From Phoronis ovalis (Eukaryota; Phoronida; Phoronidae), in the NCBI GenBank assembly GCA_028565635.1, contig JAOXYB010063757.1, positions 1 through 10,432 on the forward strand: DNA of 10,432 bases, read 5' to 3'. The notes beneath the pieces are model-generated. The model saw nothing but the letters and a program-made list of their open reading frames with translations. It was not told the DNA's origin and ran no database searches. A program made the position numbers and the translations under genes. Numbering within the stretch: position 1 is the stretch's first letter; each line of letters opens with the position of its first letter. This document shows, one piece after another, positions 1-8,008 of the stretch.

Positions 1-450
1 AATGTGAATTCTGAACTCGAAGCGATTTCGGCCACTTTTTCACTAAATTTAACATATTTTTTGTCATTATATCAAACATTTGACAAATAACCCCCACAAA
101 TGTTCTATATTTCTATTACTATATTAGTTGGCATCCAGTATGCAAATTATTGGTTGCTTGGCCAATTTTTGATACGTTCGCCGCCCAGGTCTCAAAAGCT
201 ATCTCGTGGTAAGCATGTCTAAAACATACCATCGGTAAACCCCCATGGCTAAGAACATCATTACATTTAGATCGTACCTTTCATTTAATATACTACGTGC
301 AGCATCAACTGGAGTGCTATCTCATTAAACAAATCTCGGGAGCAATTACCCATATGGCTATGGAGAATAAGGGATTTGCCCACCTGATGCGAATTCCATC
401 ACTCGATAAATAAGGATGATGGTTTCTACTCCATCTTCAATAAGTATGGC

Positions 451-795
451 TGATGGTATCTTCTGCATTTAAATGCTTCTATGCTGTACAGAATATATTC
501 TAAGATACGTCACAAAAGAGATACCAAATCAGTGGTCAGCATGTCAAGCCTTCTTGGTAGTAGTTAATGCACTCGATTTTTCATTGTTTTCAGATACCAT
601 TAGCGCAGATTCCAATCTGCCAGGAGTTATTTCTCTTGCAGATATCATCATACTGGGTTTACTAGAGACTTTCGAAATAAGAAACAATAACAACAATATT
701 TTTTTAAACAGTGTTAAAACTAAACCATCACCATGCTATTCCCATGCTACTAACGTTGATGGTATCTTCTATATTATACAGAATATATTTTAAGG
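451..795. repeat. Short direct repeat pair, about 40 bp, 306 bp apart
   Basis: The word TGATGGTATCTTCT at 451-464 recurs at 757-770. In both copies it is followed by TACAGAATATATT and TAAG (487 onward and 777 onward). The first copy has an extra block containing the 12-base palindrome GCATTTAAATGC at 465-476, which the second lacks. Identity and order of the pieces support a common origin. The element family is not recognised. Confidence 0.55.
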
Positions 796-1100
796 CCTTA
801 CTTTTGGATGATGGCGATCAGCCCATCAACCTGATAGATGATAATCGCTTCGGTTGATTTGCCGTCCAAATGTGTCACATTTTCATCAAGAAAACCTAAA
901 AATAGGTCCATTTTTAAACAAAATTTCAATGGATTAGCGTTTTGAGTGAAAGCCTAGCAAGATGGGCGTCTTTTTCTATACAAACCCTAGCAACAGAATG
1001 CCCTTTTCGAGTCATAACCCTAAAAATTAGTCCATTTTGGAGAATATAATCCCCAGAAATGAGTGGATGTTTCTGATTTTGGGTGGAACATCCCCGTCCA

Positions 1101-1550
1101 GTCTGAAAAAATCCATCCGTTAGTGTTTCGCACCTTCGCAACTAACGTCTGGGCTTAATTAACCATAGTCAATTGTTTGTTTATTATCTCGAAGTGCAGA
1201 AGAACGATAATCCCTTTATTTCTATGTAAAGTGTCACGAAAGTCTTAACACCAATCAAGTCGCAGCTTACAATAATGGGTATAACAGTGGTCTAAGCAAG
1301 TAAGGGGTCGATCACACACATTCTGTCTTGTCATAGTTTATCTATAGTCCTCTAAGCAAAAAAGCAAGCCCCTTGACGATACCTATCAGAATGAGTCACA
1401 CAAAAAAGGCTTAGCTCTGTTGGCAAAAGTTTAATGACGCAATTATTTCGCTCTTGTTAAGTTGAAGGAATATCAACAACAATTGACTATGGTTAAGCTC
1501 AGACGTTATTTGATAAGGTCCGGAACACTAGCGGATGGATTTATGCAGAC
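1101..1550. repeat. Fold-back (inverted-repeat) element, possible non-autonomous DNA transposon
   Basis: The left arm 1101-1175 is the reverse complement, with about a dozen differences, of the right arm 1479-1550. Shared words on the right arm are CAATTGACTATGGTTA, CAGACGTTA and CGGATGGATTT followed by CAGAC. About 300 bp separates the arms. Weaker complementarity continues inward for some 40 bases. Outside the arms the similarity fades. No transposase frame lies between them. A short third copy of the arm end lies at 5763-5788. Confidence 0.65.
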
Positions 1551-1908
1551 TAATCCCCATCTAAAAGTGGGCCAATACCCCTCCCAGGAAAAAAGTACAA
1601 AGGTTATCTCATAAATGAATTCTTGATTCAAGAAGGGACTTGTAAAATGATATTCATATACTAAAAGTTGTTAAAATGTCTTCAAAAACGAACTATTTGT
1701 AGACATTTAAAAGATTTGTTTTGGACAGGAAAATCGAATCGACAGTAAATTATTAGAAATTGCATTTTGGTTGCAGTAGTAGCCTGATAAATGATTCTAA
1801 AGGCCTCGTGTAAACGTATGTTCATTCAATTTGCTGTTGTTCACATTTTACTGATATGCAAATCAGAAAGCATATACGGGTGTACTATACAACTTACATT
1901 TTTTCTAG

Positions 1909-2123
1909 GTACCAGTTGGGTAGAACGGTGGATGCTGAATCCCCAGACACCAGCACACAAGAAATTCACTGTTACTTTTCAAAAGTGTCGAATGCACTAT
2001 ATCTAAGACCACAAGACAATGAATACACGCAAGTTTTCCTAATGTCTATCGATCAAAATCAACATATGGCAAGGGAAATTTTTGATGAAGCTTCTGATAT
2101 GGTCAAAACTAAAGATGGACAAA
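1909..2123 (+). CDS. PGGHG: PGGHG coding exon a (first in window)
   Basis: The acceptor is a T-rich tract ending in CTAG at 1908. The first base completes a codon begun in an unseen upstream exon, so the incoming intron is phase 2. The exon reads from YQLGRTVDAE to MVKTKDGQ. It matches the N-terminal beta-sandwich end and linker of PGGHG, including the FLMSID strand and a helix rich in acidic residues. The donor GTCAGT at 2124 leaves phase 1. Joining to 2304 makes a Lys codon and gives KDGQKHFFDLHTQAW, as expected for the family. The exon end is inferred from phase and family continuity, because the open frame itself runs on into the intron. Confidence 0.85.
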
Positions 2124-5100
2124 GTCAGTTTGCCTACACAGTTACAAATTTACGTACTTATAAAAATGTCCACGCACTTTCGTGTCATACTCTATACCAC
2201 TACATTCATCTAGTCATGTTACACCAACAAAATTTGCAGATACATTTCTGCTATCATATACTTGTAAATAGGGTGTTCTCTGCAGCGATATTTTTTGTTG
2301 CAGAGCATTTCTTCGATCTCCACACACAAGCGTGGCAGAAGTTGTGGAAACAAGGTCACATTGAACTGAACGGTACCGATCTAAATCTGTCAAAGATAAT
2401 AAATTCCGGAATGTATTATCTTCTCTCTTCTCTCCCGTCTCTGGAAAGCAGCAGAATGCCAAATGAATTTTATGGTCTCAGTCCTGGAGGGCTTTCTCGT
2501 GGTGGCAACGTAGACAAGGCGCACAGAGATTATTATGGTAAAGTACAATTATAATTGTATTTCTCAGTATTGATTAGGGTAGACTTGCCATCAAAACGAT
2601 CTAACTATTGCACAGCCGTGACAGCTTATAGACCCTACATACATTCTGACTATGGTTAGCAGGAGTCTAAGGCTAACAAAAACAGCTTGCACCAGAACGC
2701 CTGTTTCTACATTATGTGCCGTATTTAATTGTGCGGGTAGGATCAACTGGCTGTTGAATGCCAACATTCATGCAGCATTCAGAAATAAGTTGAGATAACT
2801 CCTTGAAAAAACTAAATCATCTGTAAATAATCCTGTCTAAAGTTTAGGGATGTACATAAATCGGACACGCATTGGTAGTAAGTGATAATAAGTGGCATTA
2901 AGGTTAAACTAGAAGCATACTTCAGGGACAGGTTTCTTTTTGAAAAACTACGATACCTACTTTTTAATTACTGTTTCTCTATAGGTCATGTTTTTTGGGA
3001 TCAAGAGACTTGGATGTTACCACCAATACTAATGTTTCATCCGCTGCTTGCTAAACAGATGTTAAACTATCGTGTTAACAAAATGACTGCAGCGTACAAA
3101 TATGCCAGGAAAACTGGATATATGGGTTTACGGTATCCATGGGAAAGTGCATTCACTGGTTTAGACGTAACCCCCGACGCTTGGCCAGCTTGTAGGAATG
3201 AATTTCATATAACAGGTACAAGTAACATGATCTTAGAAGGATTATAACTAAAAGTGTATGATAGCAGTGAACTAACCAGTCATAATGCAAATTTCCGGGG
3301 AAATTTCGCATTGATCCAATGACTACAGTACTGTTATTTCTAAAATACATGGCATGTTGTTCTCGTTATGTTATTTTAATTATCTATAACTGGCCTAATA
3401 TCTTGCATATTTATGACACTGTTTAGGAATCACGTAAAGCTTAGATGCATGGCCATCAGTGGAGCAATGTTATGATAATGTATTCATAAACGGATGGTAG
3501 TATTCTTTGCTGTAAATGCACCAAGTTCAAAATATGTTACTAAACATGGCGCATTTACTTCCGATCGCCCTGTATGTGTGCATGCAGTTTGTGTGAATTT
3601 TTTTTGTTTCTTAGCGGACATTTCCTTTGCGATGAGACAGTACTTATCAGTCACGCGTGACTATGATTGGATTGATTCTGATGTCACTTTTAGCATGATT
3701 AAAGATATTGCCAACTTCTGGTATTCCAGAGCTGAATGGAACATTCGCAAACAAGAGTTCGATATAAACGGTGAGTATTAACAATGCAAAAATTTATACT
3801 TTCCATAAAATTAGTGAGATATTATACATTGTATGCACAACTTGCCAGTTAAAACCTATCAGCAGTCAGCCTCGCATTAACTTATATTATTTATCACACA
3901 AGTATGTAATATGTACAAACTGACATCATGGGCAACCATCCCAGGTCTCCAGGGCAAAATGGTAAGTGTCCAAAAATATTCTATTATAAGAGTCAGAGTT
4001 AACATATATTATTTAAGTTGAAACCGGCTATATTTATCAACTAATGTCCAATTAGTTTACTGTACCTTCAGAAGTCATGCCACCTGATGAATCTCATAAA
4101 AAAGTGAACAATTCTGTATTCACCAATGCTGCCGCCGCTATGGCCATTCGATATGCGCGGTATGCCGCATGTTTGTGCGGTCGGGACCCAGATGTAGAGA
4201 TACCAGCAGAATGGATGAATGTGTCTAATGGTCTTCATTTTGAGTTCAACGCAACGTTGCAATATCACCCAGAATTTGAAGGATACCACAGTCTATCAGG
4301 TTTGAATTTTAATACAAATAAATAATAATAATTAACTTGATTACCTAACTAGTATTTCCGTTTTTATTGTTTCACATGAGCTATGATATCCTTTGCCCAT
4401 ATGTTATATCAATTTCTCTGTGAGGGGTACAAAAATGCATTGACTACCTTTAAATCACAAATTACTTTATAAATGTACATTAGATTATTATATTTGGTAA
4501 ATCTTTTTAAAAGGAATATGGACATTTAAGTAATTTTTAATTATTTCAATATGATGTTTCAGGTGACTTTCAGAAGGTAAAGCAAGCTGACGTCATCCTA
4601 CTAGGCTATCCTCTCATGTGGCCTATGACGCCCAAGGTTCGTCAAAACGATTTGGAGTTTTATGAGAAAGTAACATCAGAGGAGGGTCCTGCAATGACTT
4701 GGTCAATGTTTGCTATTGGATGGTTGGAGTTAGGCGAGTATCAAAAAGGAGAGGAGTTATTTCAGAAAAGTTACAAGGGGTATGTGCAGGAACCATTCAA
4801 GGTTTGTAGCACTTACATTGATTAGTACTATTGTAAAGAATGAGATCAAAAGTCCTTATATTTTAAAGATGGCTGATTAAGTCGCCCATTATGCGTTGTT
4901 CTACAGCAGAAGTCCCATTACTGTTAGAACATCTATTTTTTACATCCTGACGCCACAGTTATGATCACTATATAATAAAAAAAATGCGACCGGTTTATTT
5001 TGTTAACGATATTGCTAATCCTCAAATGTTAATCACATTCAGGCTATTCTCGTAGCGGTTTTAATTTACCAAAATGTGGGTGTTAGAAATTCTAATTCAT

Positions 5101-6972
5101 TTCCAACTGAAAGCAAAGTAAACCTGTCAGCAATTAAAGCATTTCTTCCATCTCTCGATATATACATGTTACTTTCATACCGTGTCGAATAGCAACCGTG
5201 CTTATGGCCATGTATTGAAGCAGCATAGATTTTCAGATGTCATTAGTCATTTGTTAATCATACTTCTAGGTATGGTCAGAAGTAGCTGGTGGTGTAGGGA
5301 CCGTTAACTTTCTAACAGGGATTGGGGGATTCCTACAAGGGGTAGTAATGGGATACGGTGGGTTAAGGATTAGAGTGCAACGTCTTGAATTCAGTCCTGT
5401 TCTGCCACCAAATACAAAGCGAATGAAGTTCGTGGGACTCAATTTCATCGGCTCAGAATTTGACATGGAAGTTTGGAATGACAGGGTACGTTAAACATTT
5501 TACCGAGATAAAAAATGTGTTTCGCATCTAGTCTTGATGGAGGTGGCAACACAGCCCTATACTTAAAGTGCTTAAAATATTCAGAAATTGACCAATGTTG
5601 GATAGGGGATGACGAACAAATTACTTCTTTTTTTCTTATTCAATAAAGTTCATTATTCCTTATTCAGATGTCGGTTTTCAGACGCGAGTCTCGAATAAGG
5701 AAAATGAGGAGTCAAATTATTTTTTGGTTGAGGGTGCGAGCTCCGTGTGAAAATTTTCAAAAAACACTAACGGGTGGATTTATTCAGAATGGGTGGAATC
5801 CTACATCTATTTGCAAAAAACGATCTGGTTTGCTACCATGAATTAAAATTCTGCGGCACATAATTAACTATAATCTGACCTACCGGCCGGGTTATATAGA
5901 GACTCACATCAGAATAAGAAATAAACGTGGTTCCTTCCCCTTATTTGGGACCTGCATTGGAATAAGTAATGAGGAACTGGTTCCTAGTTCCTTAATGAAT
6001 AAGGAAAAACCAAAAAGGAAACTTTATCGTCATGGATTAGGGATGTTTTTCAGTATAAAGGACTGTATCTTGCAATACCGAAGTCTGCGTGCAGAGGTTT
6101 TATCCCCAGCAATTCCAATTGCACTCCATTAGATAGTAACTAAAGTACTACATATAGTAACTTTAAATGATGGATTGATGGTGATAGATATGTTTCACAG
6201 TAAGGTTTATGCATTTTAGCTAATACCAGGCAGTGCAAATTAGTCCTTTCCCTTGCAGGTGGTACTGACATTGACCTGGAAAGGTAGTATAGATTTACAA
6301 GTGACAATCGTCAGCACTACTGCGGTTCACCCTTTCATTTCAGAAGGTATGTGACAAGTCAATCCATATAAACGTACAACTGTTTTCTCAATTATGGAAG
6401 AAGCCTGCTGTACTGTAGATAGAGAAATATATATAAATGTACAGGGTGACACAAAATAAACAGAACACCACATTTTTAACGAAATTTTGACTCGTCAAGC
6501 TTGACAAAAAAAAGTATTATCTAGTCTAGCTAAAATAATTATTTGCAGTTTCATATGAAACGTTTGTTCAAGTTTACCAAGTGTTGCTCGAAAATTGCTG
6601 CAAAACGGTACAGCGAAAATCAAAAATGAACAAACATTTGTCTATTTGGTGTATTTTTAGATTATTTACCGAAGAATTTATTATTGCAAGGCAACTTTTT
6701 ATAATTAAAAAAAAACAAGCTATATGTCGTAAGATTTACACAACCACTTCACTTTCCGATCGGACAAACTATGCGCGATCTCAATTAATTACAGTTAAAC
6801 TTTGTTAAACAATATAAAAGCAATCCATGCACATAAATTAATTATTATTGTGCTTTTATTATTATTATTTGCAGGTTATTCACTGAGGATTAAGAGAGAA
6901 AAGTTCTTCATCAACGCTACAGATATCACACGTTGCTCATTACGGACATTTACGTTAGATCCCGATTATTAA
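1909..6972 (+). CDS. PGGHG: Protein-glucosylgalactosylhydroxylysine glucosidase (GH65), C-terminal nine exons, 5' partial
   Basis: Coding segments are 1909-2123, 2304-2537, 2985-3215, 3615-3770, 4072-4299, 4563-4801, 5270-5485, 6259-6346 and 6875-6972. They join into one open frame of 567 residues (local numbering from the Tyr codon at 1910) ending in TAA. The family removes the glucose of glucosyl-galactosyl-hydroxylysine on collagen (EC 3.2.1.107). Signatures seen are GLSPGGLS, GHVFWDQETW, YPWESA, PPDESHKKVNNSVFTN, ADVILLGYP, GPAMTWSMFAIGW and VNFLTGIGGFLQ. These follow the vertebrate enzyme in order and spacing. The three residues reported as catalytic in the human enzyme (Asp301, Glu430, Glu574, from memory) correspond to local Asp155 (2999-3001), Glu285 (4089-4091) and Glu438 (5279-5281). 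Human PGGHG is about 737 residues, so roughly the first 170 are missing and must lie left of the window. No stop or frameshift is seen, so the gene looks functional. The oddity is PDES where vertebrates have PDEY. Confidence 0.93.
2124..2303 (+). other. PGGHG intron a-b
   Basis: Phase 1 intron with GTCAGT donor and TTGTTGCAG acceptor, 180 bp. The open frame of exon a happens to run through it without a stop. Translating it straight would insert 60 unrelated residues in the middle of the conserved DGQ-K-HFFDLH junction, which is why it is called an intron. Confidence 0.8.
2304..2537 (+). CDS. PGGHG: PGGHG coding exon b
   Basis: The acceptor TTGTTGCAG ends at 2303 and the donor GTAAAG starts at 2538. 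Both flanking introns are phase 1 and the length is 234, a multiple of three. The exon encodes the entry to the (alpha/alpha)6 barrel: HFFDLHTQAWQKLW, the SGMYYLLSSLPS helix, and the glycine-rich NEFYGLSPGGLSRGG loop that precedes the first catalytic aspartate. This loop is one of the strongest family signatures in the window. Confidence 0.92.
2538..2984 (+). other. PGGHG intron b-c
   Basis: 447 bp phase 1 intron, GTAAAG to CTATAG. AT-rich. No repeat, RNA gene or second frame recognised. Confidence 0.85.
2985..3215 (+). CDS. PGGHG: PGGHG coding exon c, carries catalytic Asp
   Basis: The acceptor TCTCTATAG ends at 2984 and the donor GTACAAGT starts at 3216. The exon is phase 1 on both sides and 231 bases long. 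It encodes HVFWDQETWMLPPILMFHP, with the Asp at 2999-3001 equivalent to human Asp301. It continues through LLAKQMLNYRVNKM and GYMGLRYPWESAFTG to NEFHIT. Near-identity to the vertebrate WDQD-W, LNYR and WESA blocks makes this the most diagnostic exon. Confidence 0.95.
3216..3614 (+). other. PGGHG intron c-d
   Basis: 399 bp phase 1 intron, GTACAA to CTTAG. It contains a perfect 8-base inverted repeat AAATTTCC-GG-GGAAATTT at 3289-3306. Nothing else recognised. Confidence 0.85.
3615..3770 (+). CDS. PGGHG: PGGHG coding exon d
   Basis: The acceptor is a long T tract ending in CTTAG at 3614 and the donor is GTGAGT at 3771. It is phase 1 on both sides and 156 bases long. It encodes DISFAMRQYLSVTRDYDW, then a helix ending in ANFWYSRAEW and RKQEFDIN. 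This matches the family's barrel helices (FEQYY..T.D and AEFWCSRVEW in vertebrates). The frame remains open upstream of the acceptor, so the start rests on the splice site and the gap-free match. Confidence 0.92.
3771..4071 (+). other. PGGHG intron d-e
   Basis: 301 bp phase 1 intron, GTGAGT to TTCAG. Nothing recognised within it. Confidence 0.85.
4072..4299 (+). CDS. PGGHG: PGGHG coding exon e, carries general-acid Glu
   Basis: The acceptor TACCTTCAG ends at 4071 and the donor GTTTGA starts at 4300. It is phase 1 on both sides and 228 bases long. It encodes VMPPDESHKKVNNSVFTN, with the Glu at 4089-4091 equivalent to human Glu430, then AAMAIRYARYAACLCG, IPAEWMNVSNGL and YHPEFEGY. The PDE and VNNSV.TN blocks fix the identity. 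The residue after the catalytic Glu is Ser, where GH65 members normally have Tyr. Confidence 0.94.
4300..4562 (+). other. PGGHG intron e-f
   Basis: 263 bp phase 1 intron, GTTTGA to TTTCAG. Strongly AT-rich, nothing recognised. Confidence 0.85.
4563..4801 (+). CDS. PGGHG: PGGHG coding exon f
   Basis: The acceptor GATGTTTCAG ends at 4562 and the donor GTTTGT starts at 4802. It enters in phase 1 and leaves in phase 0. It encodes DFQKVKQADVILLGYP, KVRQNDLEFYEKVTSEEGPAMTWSMFAIGWLELGEY (split here only by description: about 36 residues of strong family match) and a C-terminal YVQEPFK. The ADV-LLGYP and GPAMTWSMFA-GW blocks are essentially those of vertebrate PGGHG. Confidence 0.95.
4802..5269 (+). 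other. PGGHG intron f-g
   Basis: 468 bp phase 0 intron, GTTTGT to TTCTAG. Nothing recognised within it. Confidence 0.85.
5270..5485 (+). CDS. PGGHG: PGGHG coding exon g, carries third catalytic Glu
   Basis: The acceptor ATACTTCTAG ends at 5269 and the donor GTACGT starts at 5486. It is phase 0 on both sides and encodes 72 residues. It begins VWSEVAGGVGTVNFLTG, with the Glu at 5279-5281 equivalent to human Glu574, then GGFLQGVVMGYGGLRI. It moves into the C-terminal beta domain with LEFSPVLPP and KFVGLNFIGSEFDMEVWNDR. This is the end of the catalytic barrel. Confidence 0.94.
5651..6006. repeat. Intronic element bounded by inverted TTCCTTATTC words
   Basis: TTCCTTATTC at 5656-5665 pairs with GAATAAGGAA at 5997-6006, a perfect 10-base inverted pair 331 bases apart. 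Each end also has its own hairpin: CATTATTCCTTATTC against 5693-5707, and TTCCTTA/TAAGGAA at 5988-5994 and 6000-6006 with a 5-base loop. This fits a small inserted element within the largest PGGHG intron. No coding frame lies in it, and the boundaries are uncertain. Confidence 0.4.
5763..5788 (+). repeat. Partial third copy of the 1101/1479 arm sequence
   Basis: AACACTAACGGGTGGATTTA followed by TTCAGA matches the end of the fold-back arms (1523-1549 on +, 1102-1126 on -) with one to three differences. It lies inside PGGHG intron 5486-6258. The flanks on either side do not extend the match convincingly, although a degenerate TAATTAACTAT word follows at 5861. Confidence 0.5.
6259..6346 (+). CDS. 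PGGHG: PGGHG coding exon h (C-terminal beta domain)
   Basis: The acceptor CCCTTGCAG ends at 6258 and the donor GTATGT starts at 6347. It enters in phase 0 and leaves in phase 1. It encodes 29 residues, VVLTLTWKGSIDLQVTIVST and on to PFISE, a pair of beta strands. Sequence conservation is weak in this region of the family, so the assignment rests on good splice sites, fitting phases and position. Confidence 0.8.
6347..6874 (+). other. PGGHG intron h-i
   Basis: 528 bp phase 1 intron, GTATGT to TTGCAG. It contains a transposon-end-like sequence TACAGGGTGACACAAAATAA at 6440-6459, and an ATT-rich microsatellite-like stretch (about 6841-6870) that forms the acceptor region. Confidence 0.85.
6440..6459 (+). 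mobile_element. Possible DNA-transposon terminal sequence
   Basis: TA followed by CAGGGTGACACAAAATAA resembles the ends of Tc1/mariner-type and similar elements (CAGGGTG..CAAAA after a TA target). No matching inverted end was seen downstream in the intron, so at most it is a solo or truncated end. Confidence 0.25.
6875..6972 (+). CDS. PGGHG: PGGHG terminal coding exon
   Basis: The acceptor TTATTTGCAG ends at 6874, directly after an ATT-rich stretch. The first two bases complete a Gly codon in phase 1. The exon encodes YSLRIKREKFFINATDITRC through FTLDPDY and stops at TAA 6970-6972. It contributes 31 whole residues plus the split Gly. The C-terminus looks shorter than in the human protein, which carries an extended low-conservation tail. 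Confidence 0.8.
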
Positions 6973-7010
6973 TACTGATCAATGTTCAGTGCTTCATCTA
7001 ATTAATTGTT

Positions 7011-7059
7011 AAGCTTCATCGTTATATGTCTGGGGTAATAAAAAAAAAAAAAGCTTCAT
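7011..7059 (+). repeat. 9-base direct repeats flanking a short A-tailed segment
   Basis: AAGCTTCAT occurs at 7011-7019 and again at 7051-7059. The 31 bases between end in an A run. This is the layout of a heavily 5'-truncated retroposed insertion with a target-site duplication, although the segment is too short to identify. Confidence 0.3.
7037..7042 (+). terminator. Candidate polyadenylation signal of PGGHG
   Basis: AATAAA lies 65 bases after the PGGHG stop and runs directly into a genomic A tract (7040-7052). A second AATAAA is at 7271-7276. Either could serve. The first is close to the stop, but its A tract may be part of a small retroposed insertion rather than a true signal. Confidence 0.4.
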
Positions 7060-7270
7060 TTTAATTGGACCTATTATAACTAACTCTTAGTTAAAATAAT
7101 CCCAGATCTTAGATAAGACAATTAGACTTGATTTCAATATAACATTAAGACTAAGCCACATCGTTTACTGGCTGCTTGTACGTATAAATAAGAGAGCCGC
7201 TGCAACTGGTGGGATTTAGGATTACTGCCACTATTTTTGCTACTACGAATTTTTGCGATAATTTTGGGAA

Positions 7271-7276
7271 AATAAA
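7271..7276 (+). terminator. Alternative polyadenylation signal of PGGHG
   Basis: AATAAA sits about 300 bases downstream of the PGGHG stop codon, in AT-rich sequence without open frames on the + strand. It would give a 3' UTR of roughly 320 nt. This is a motif match only. Confidence 0.35.
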
Positions 7277-8008
7277 ATAATCTCAGAACAGCAAAGTGAA
7301 AACGATAGAAAGACCTAATGTGAATGTGTTAAAGAGCGCTTTAACTTTTACAAATACAGTTTCTCGCAAAAAAAATGTTAAAAACCTGGATTGAAACTTA
7401 ACAGATTGTAACACAGCAATTTTGGGATTTCTCGCCAGGTGGATTTACCTGTAAAAGCTGTTTTACTGTATATAAATTCCCACTTAGAACTTTTAACATT
7501 TTTTGAGGAAAATTGTATACTGGTGAAATGTGAAAATGACCTTATGCATACCAGGTTAAGTGAAAGAATGTAAAGTGTAGTTAAGCAAAATAAAATAGTC
7601 CACAGACAAAATCTTTGATATAATATTGCAATATAATATATATTTCTATTCAATATAATTATATTTAAACGATATTTTTATTAAAAACAATTTAAAATTA
7701 TATTTCTGCAAATGCCGAAAACGTATTATAAACAACTGACACCACAGTGATAACTTGAGACTTGGATGAATTGCACGTTGCATTGGCGAGTAAACGTCTT
7801 TCGTAACCTCTCCAGAGTTACTACAATTGGACACACATGATATTAATAATAAATAAATATGTTTAAAAAGGCAGTCTTTCAAATAGAAGTATTACTTGAA
7901 TAGTAAGATAAGTTCTGGAGAGGCTTAATGTAAAAGCAACATCGTATACAACATTTATCAAAGATTGGAAATTTGTACTCACAGATTTCAAGGCTGATAA
8001 AAAGTACC

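Larger units (their letters stand above)
1..1908. other. Left flank without recognisable exon, probably PGGHG intron
   Basis: I looked for the expected upstream PGGHG blocks (the exon ending in phase 2 before 1909 and the N-terminal GVYNG-type motif) and found none. The stretch is AT-rich with a few short open frames that resemble nothing I know. It contains the direct repeat at 451/757 and the inverted repeat at 1101-1550. Since the exon at 1909 needs an upstream partner, this is most likely intron. Confidence 0.55.
5486..6258 (+). other. PGGHG intron g-h, largest in the window
   Basis: 773 bp phase 0 intron, GTACGT to TTGCAG. Its extra length compared with its neighbours is explained by the repeat material at about 5651-6006, including the arm copy at 5763. 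Confidence 0.85.

Noticed and set aside
473-793. 106-residue open frame on + strand
   Set aside because: It has no recognisable motif, includes a low-complexity Asn stretch, and overlaps the short direct repeat at its end. It lacks fitting splice sites for PGGHG.
926-1141. 71-residue open frame on - strand
   Set aside because: It falls partly on the left arm of the fold-back element. No known protein family, and the right arm copy does not keep the frame.
2124-2303. Open frame continuing from exon a through 2303 into exon b
   Set aside because: Read through, it adds 60 residues unlike any PGGHG. A phase-compatible GTCAGT donor and TTGCAG acceptor restore the conserved junction.
6581-6808. 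75-residue open frame within PGGHG intron h-i
   Set aside because: Low complexity, Lys/Ile-rich, no similarity I can name to transposase or other domains.
7378-7882. Two open frames on - strand downstream of PCTP
   Set aside because: AT-rich composition gives Phe/Leu/Ser-rich chance translations, with no conserved motif. Most likely 3' UTR or spacer.
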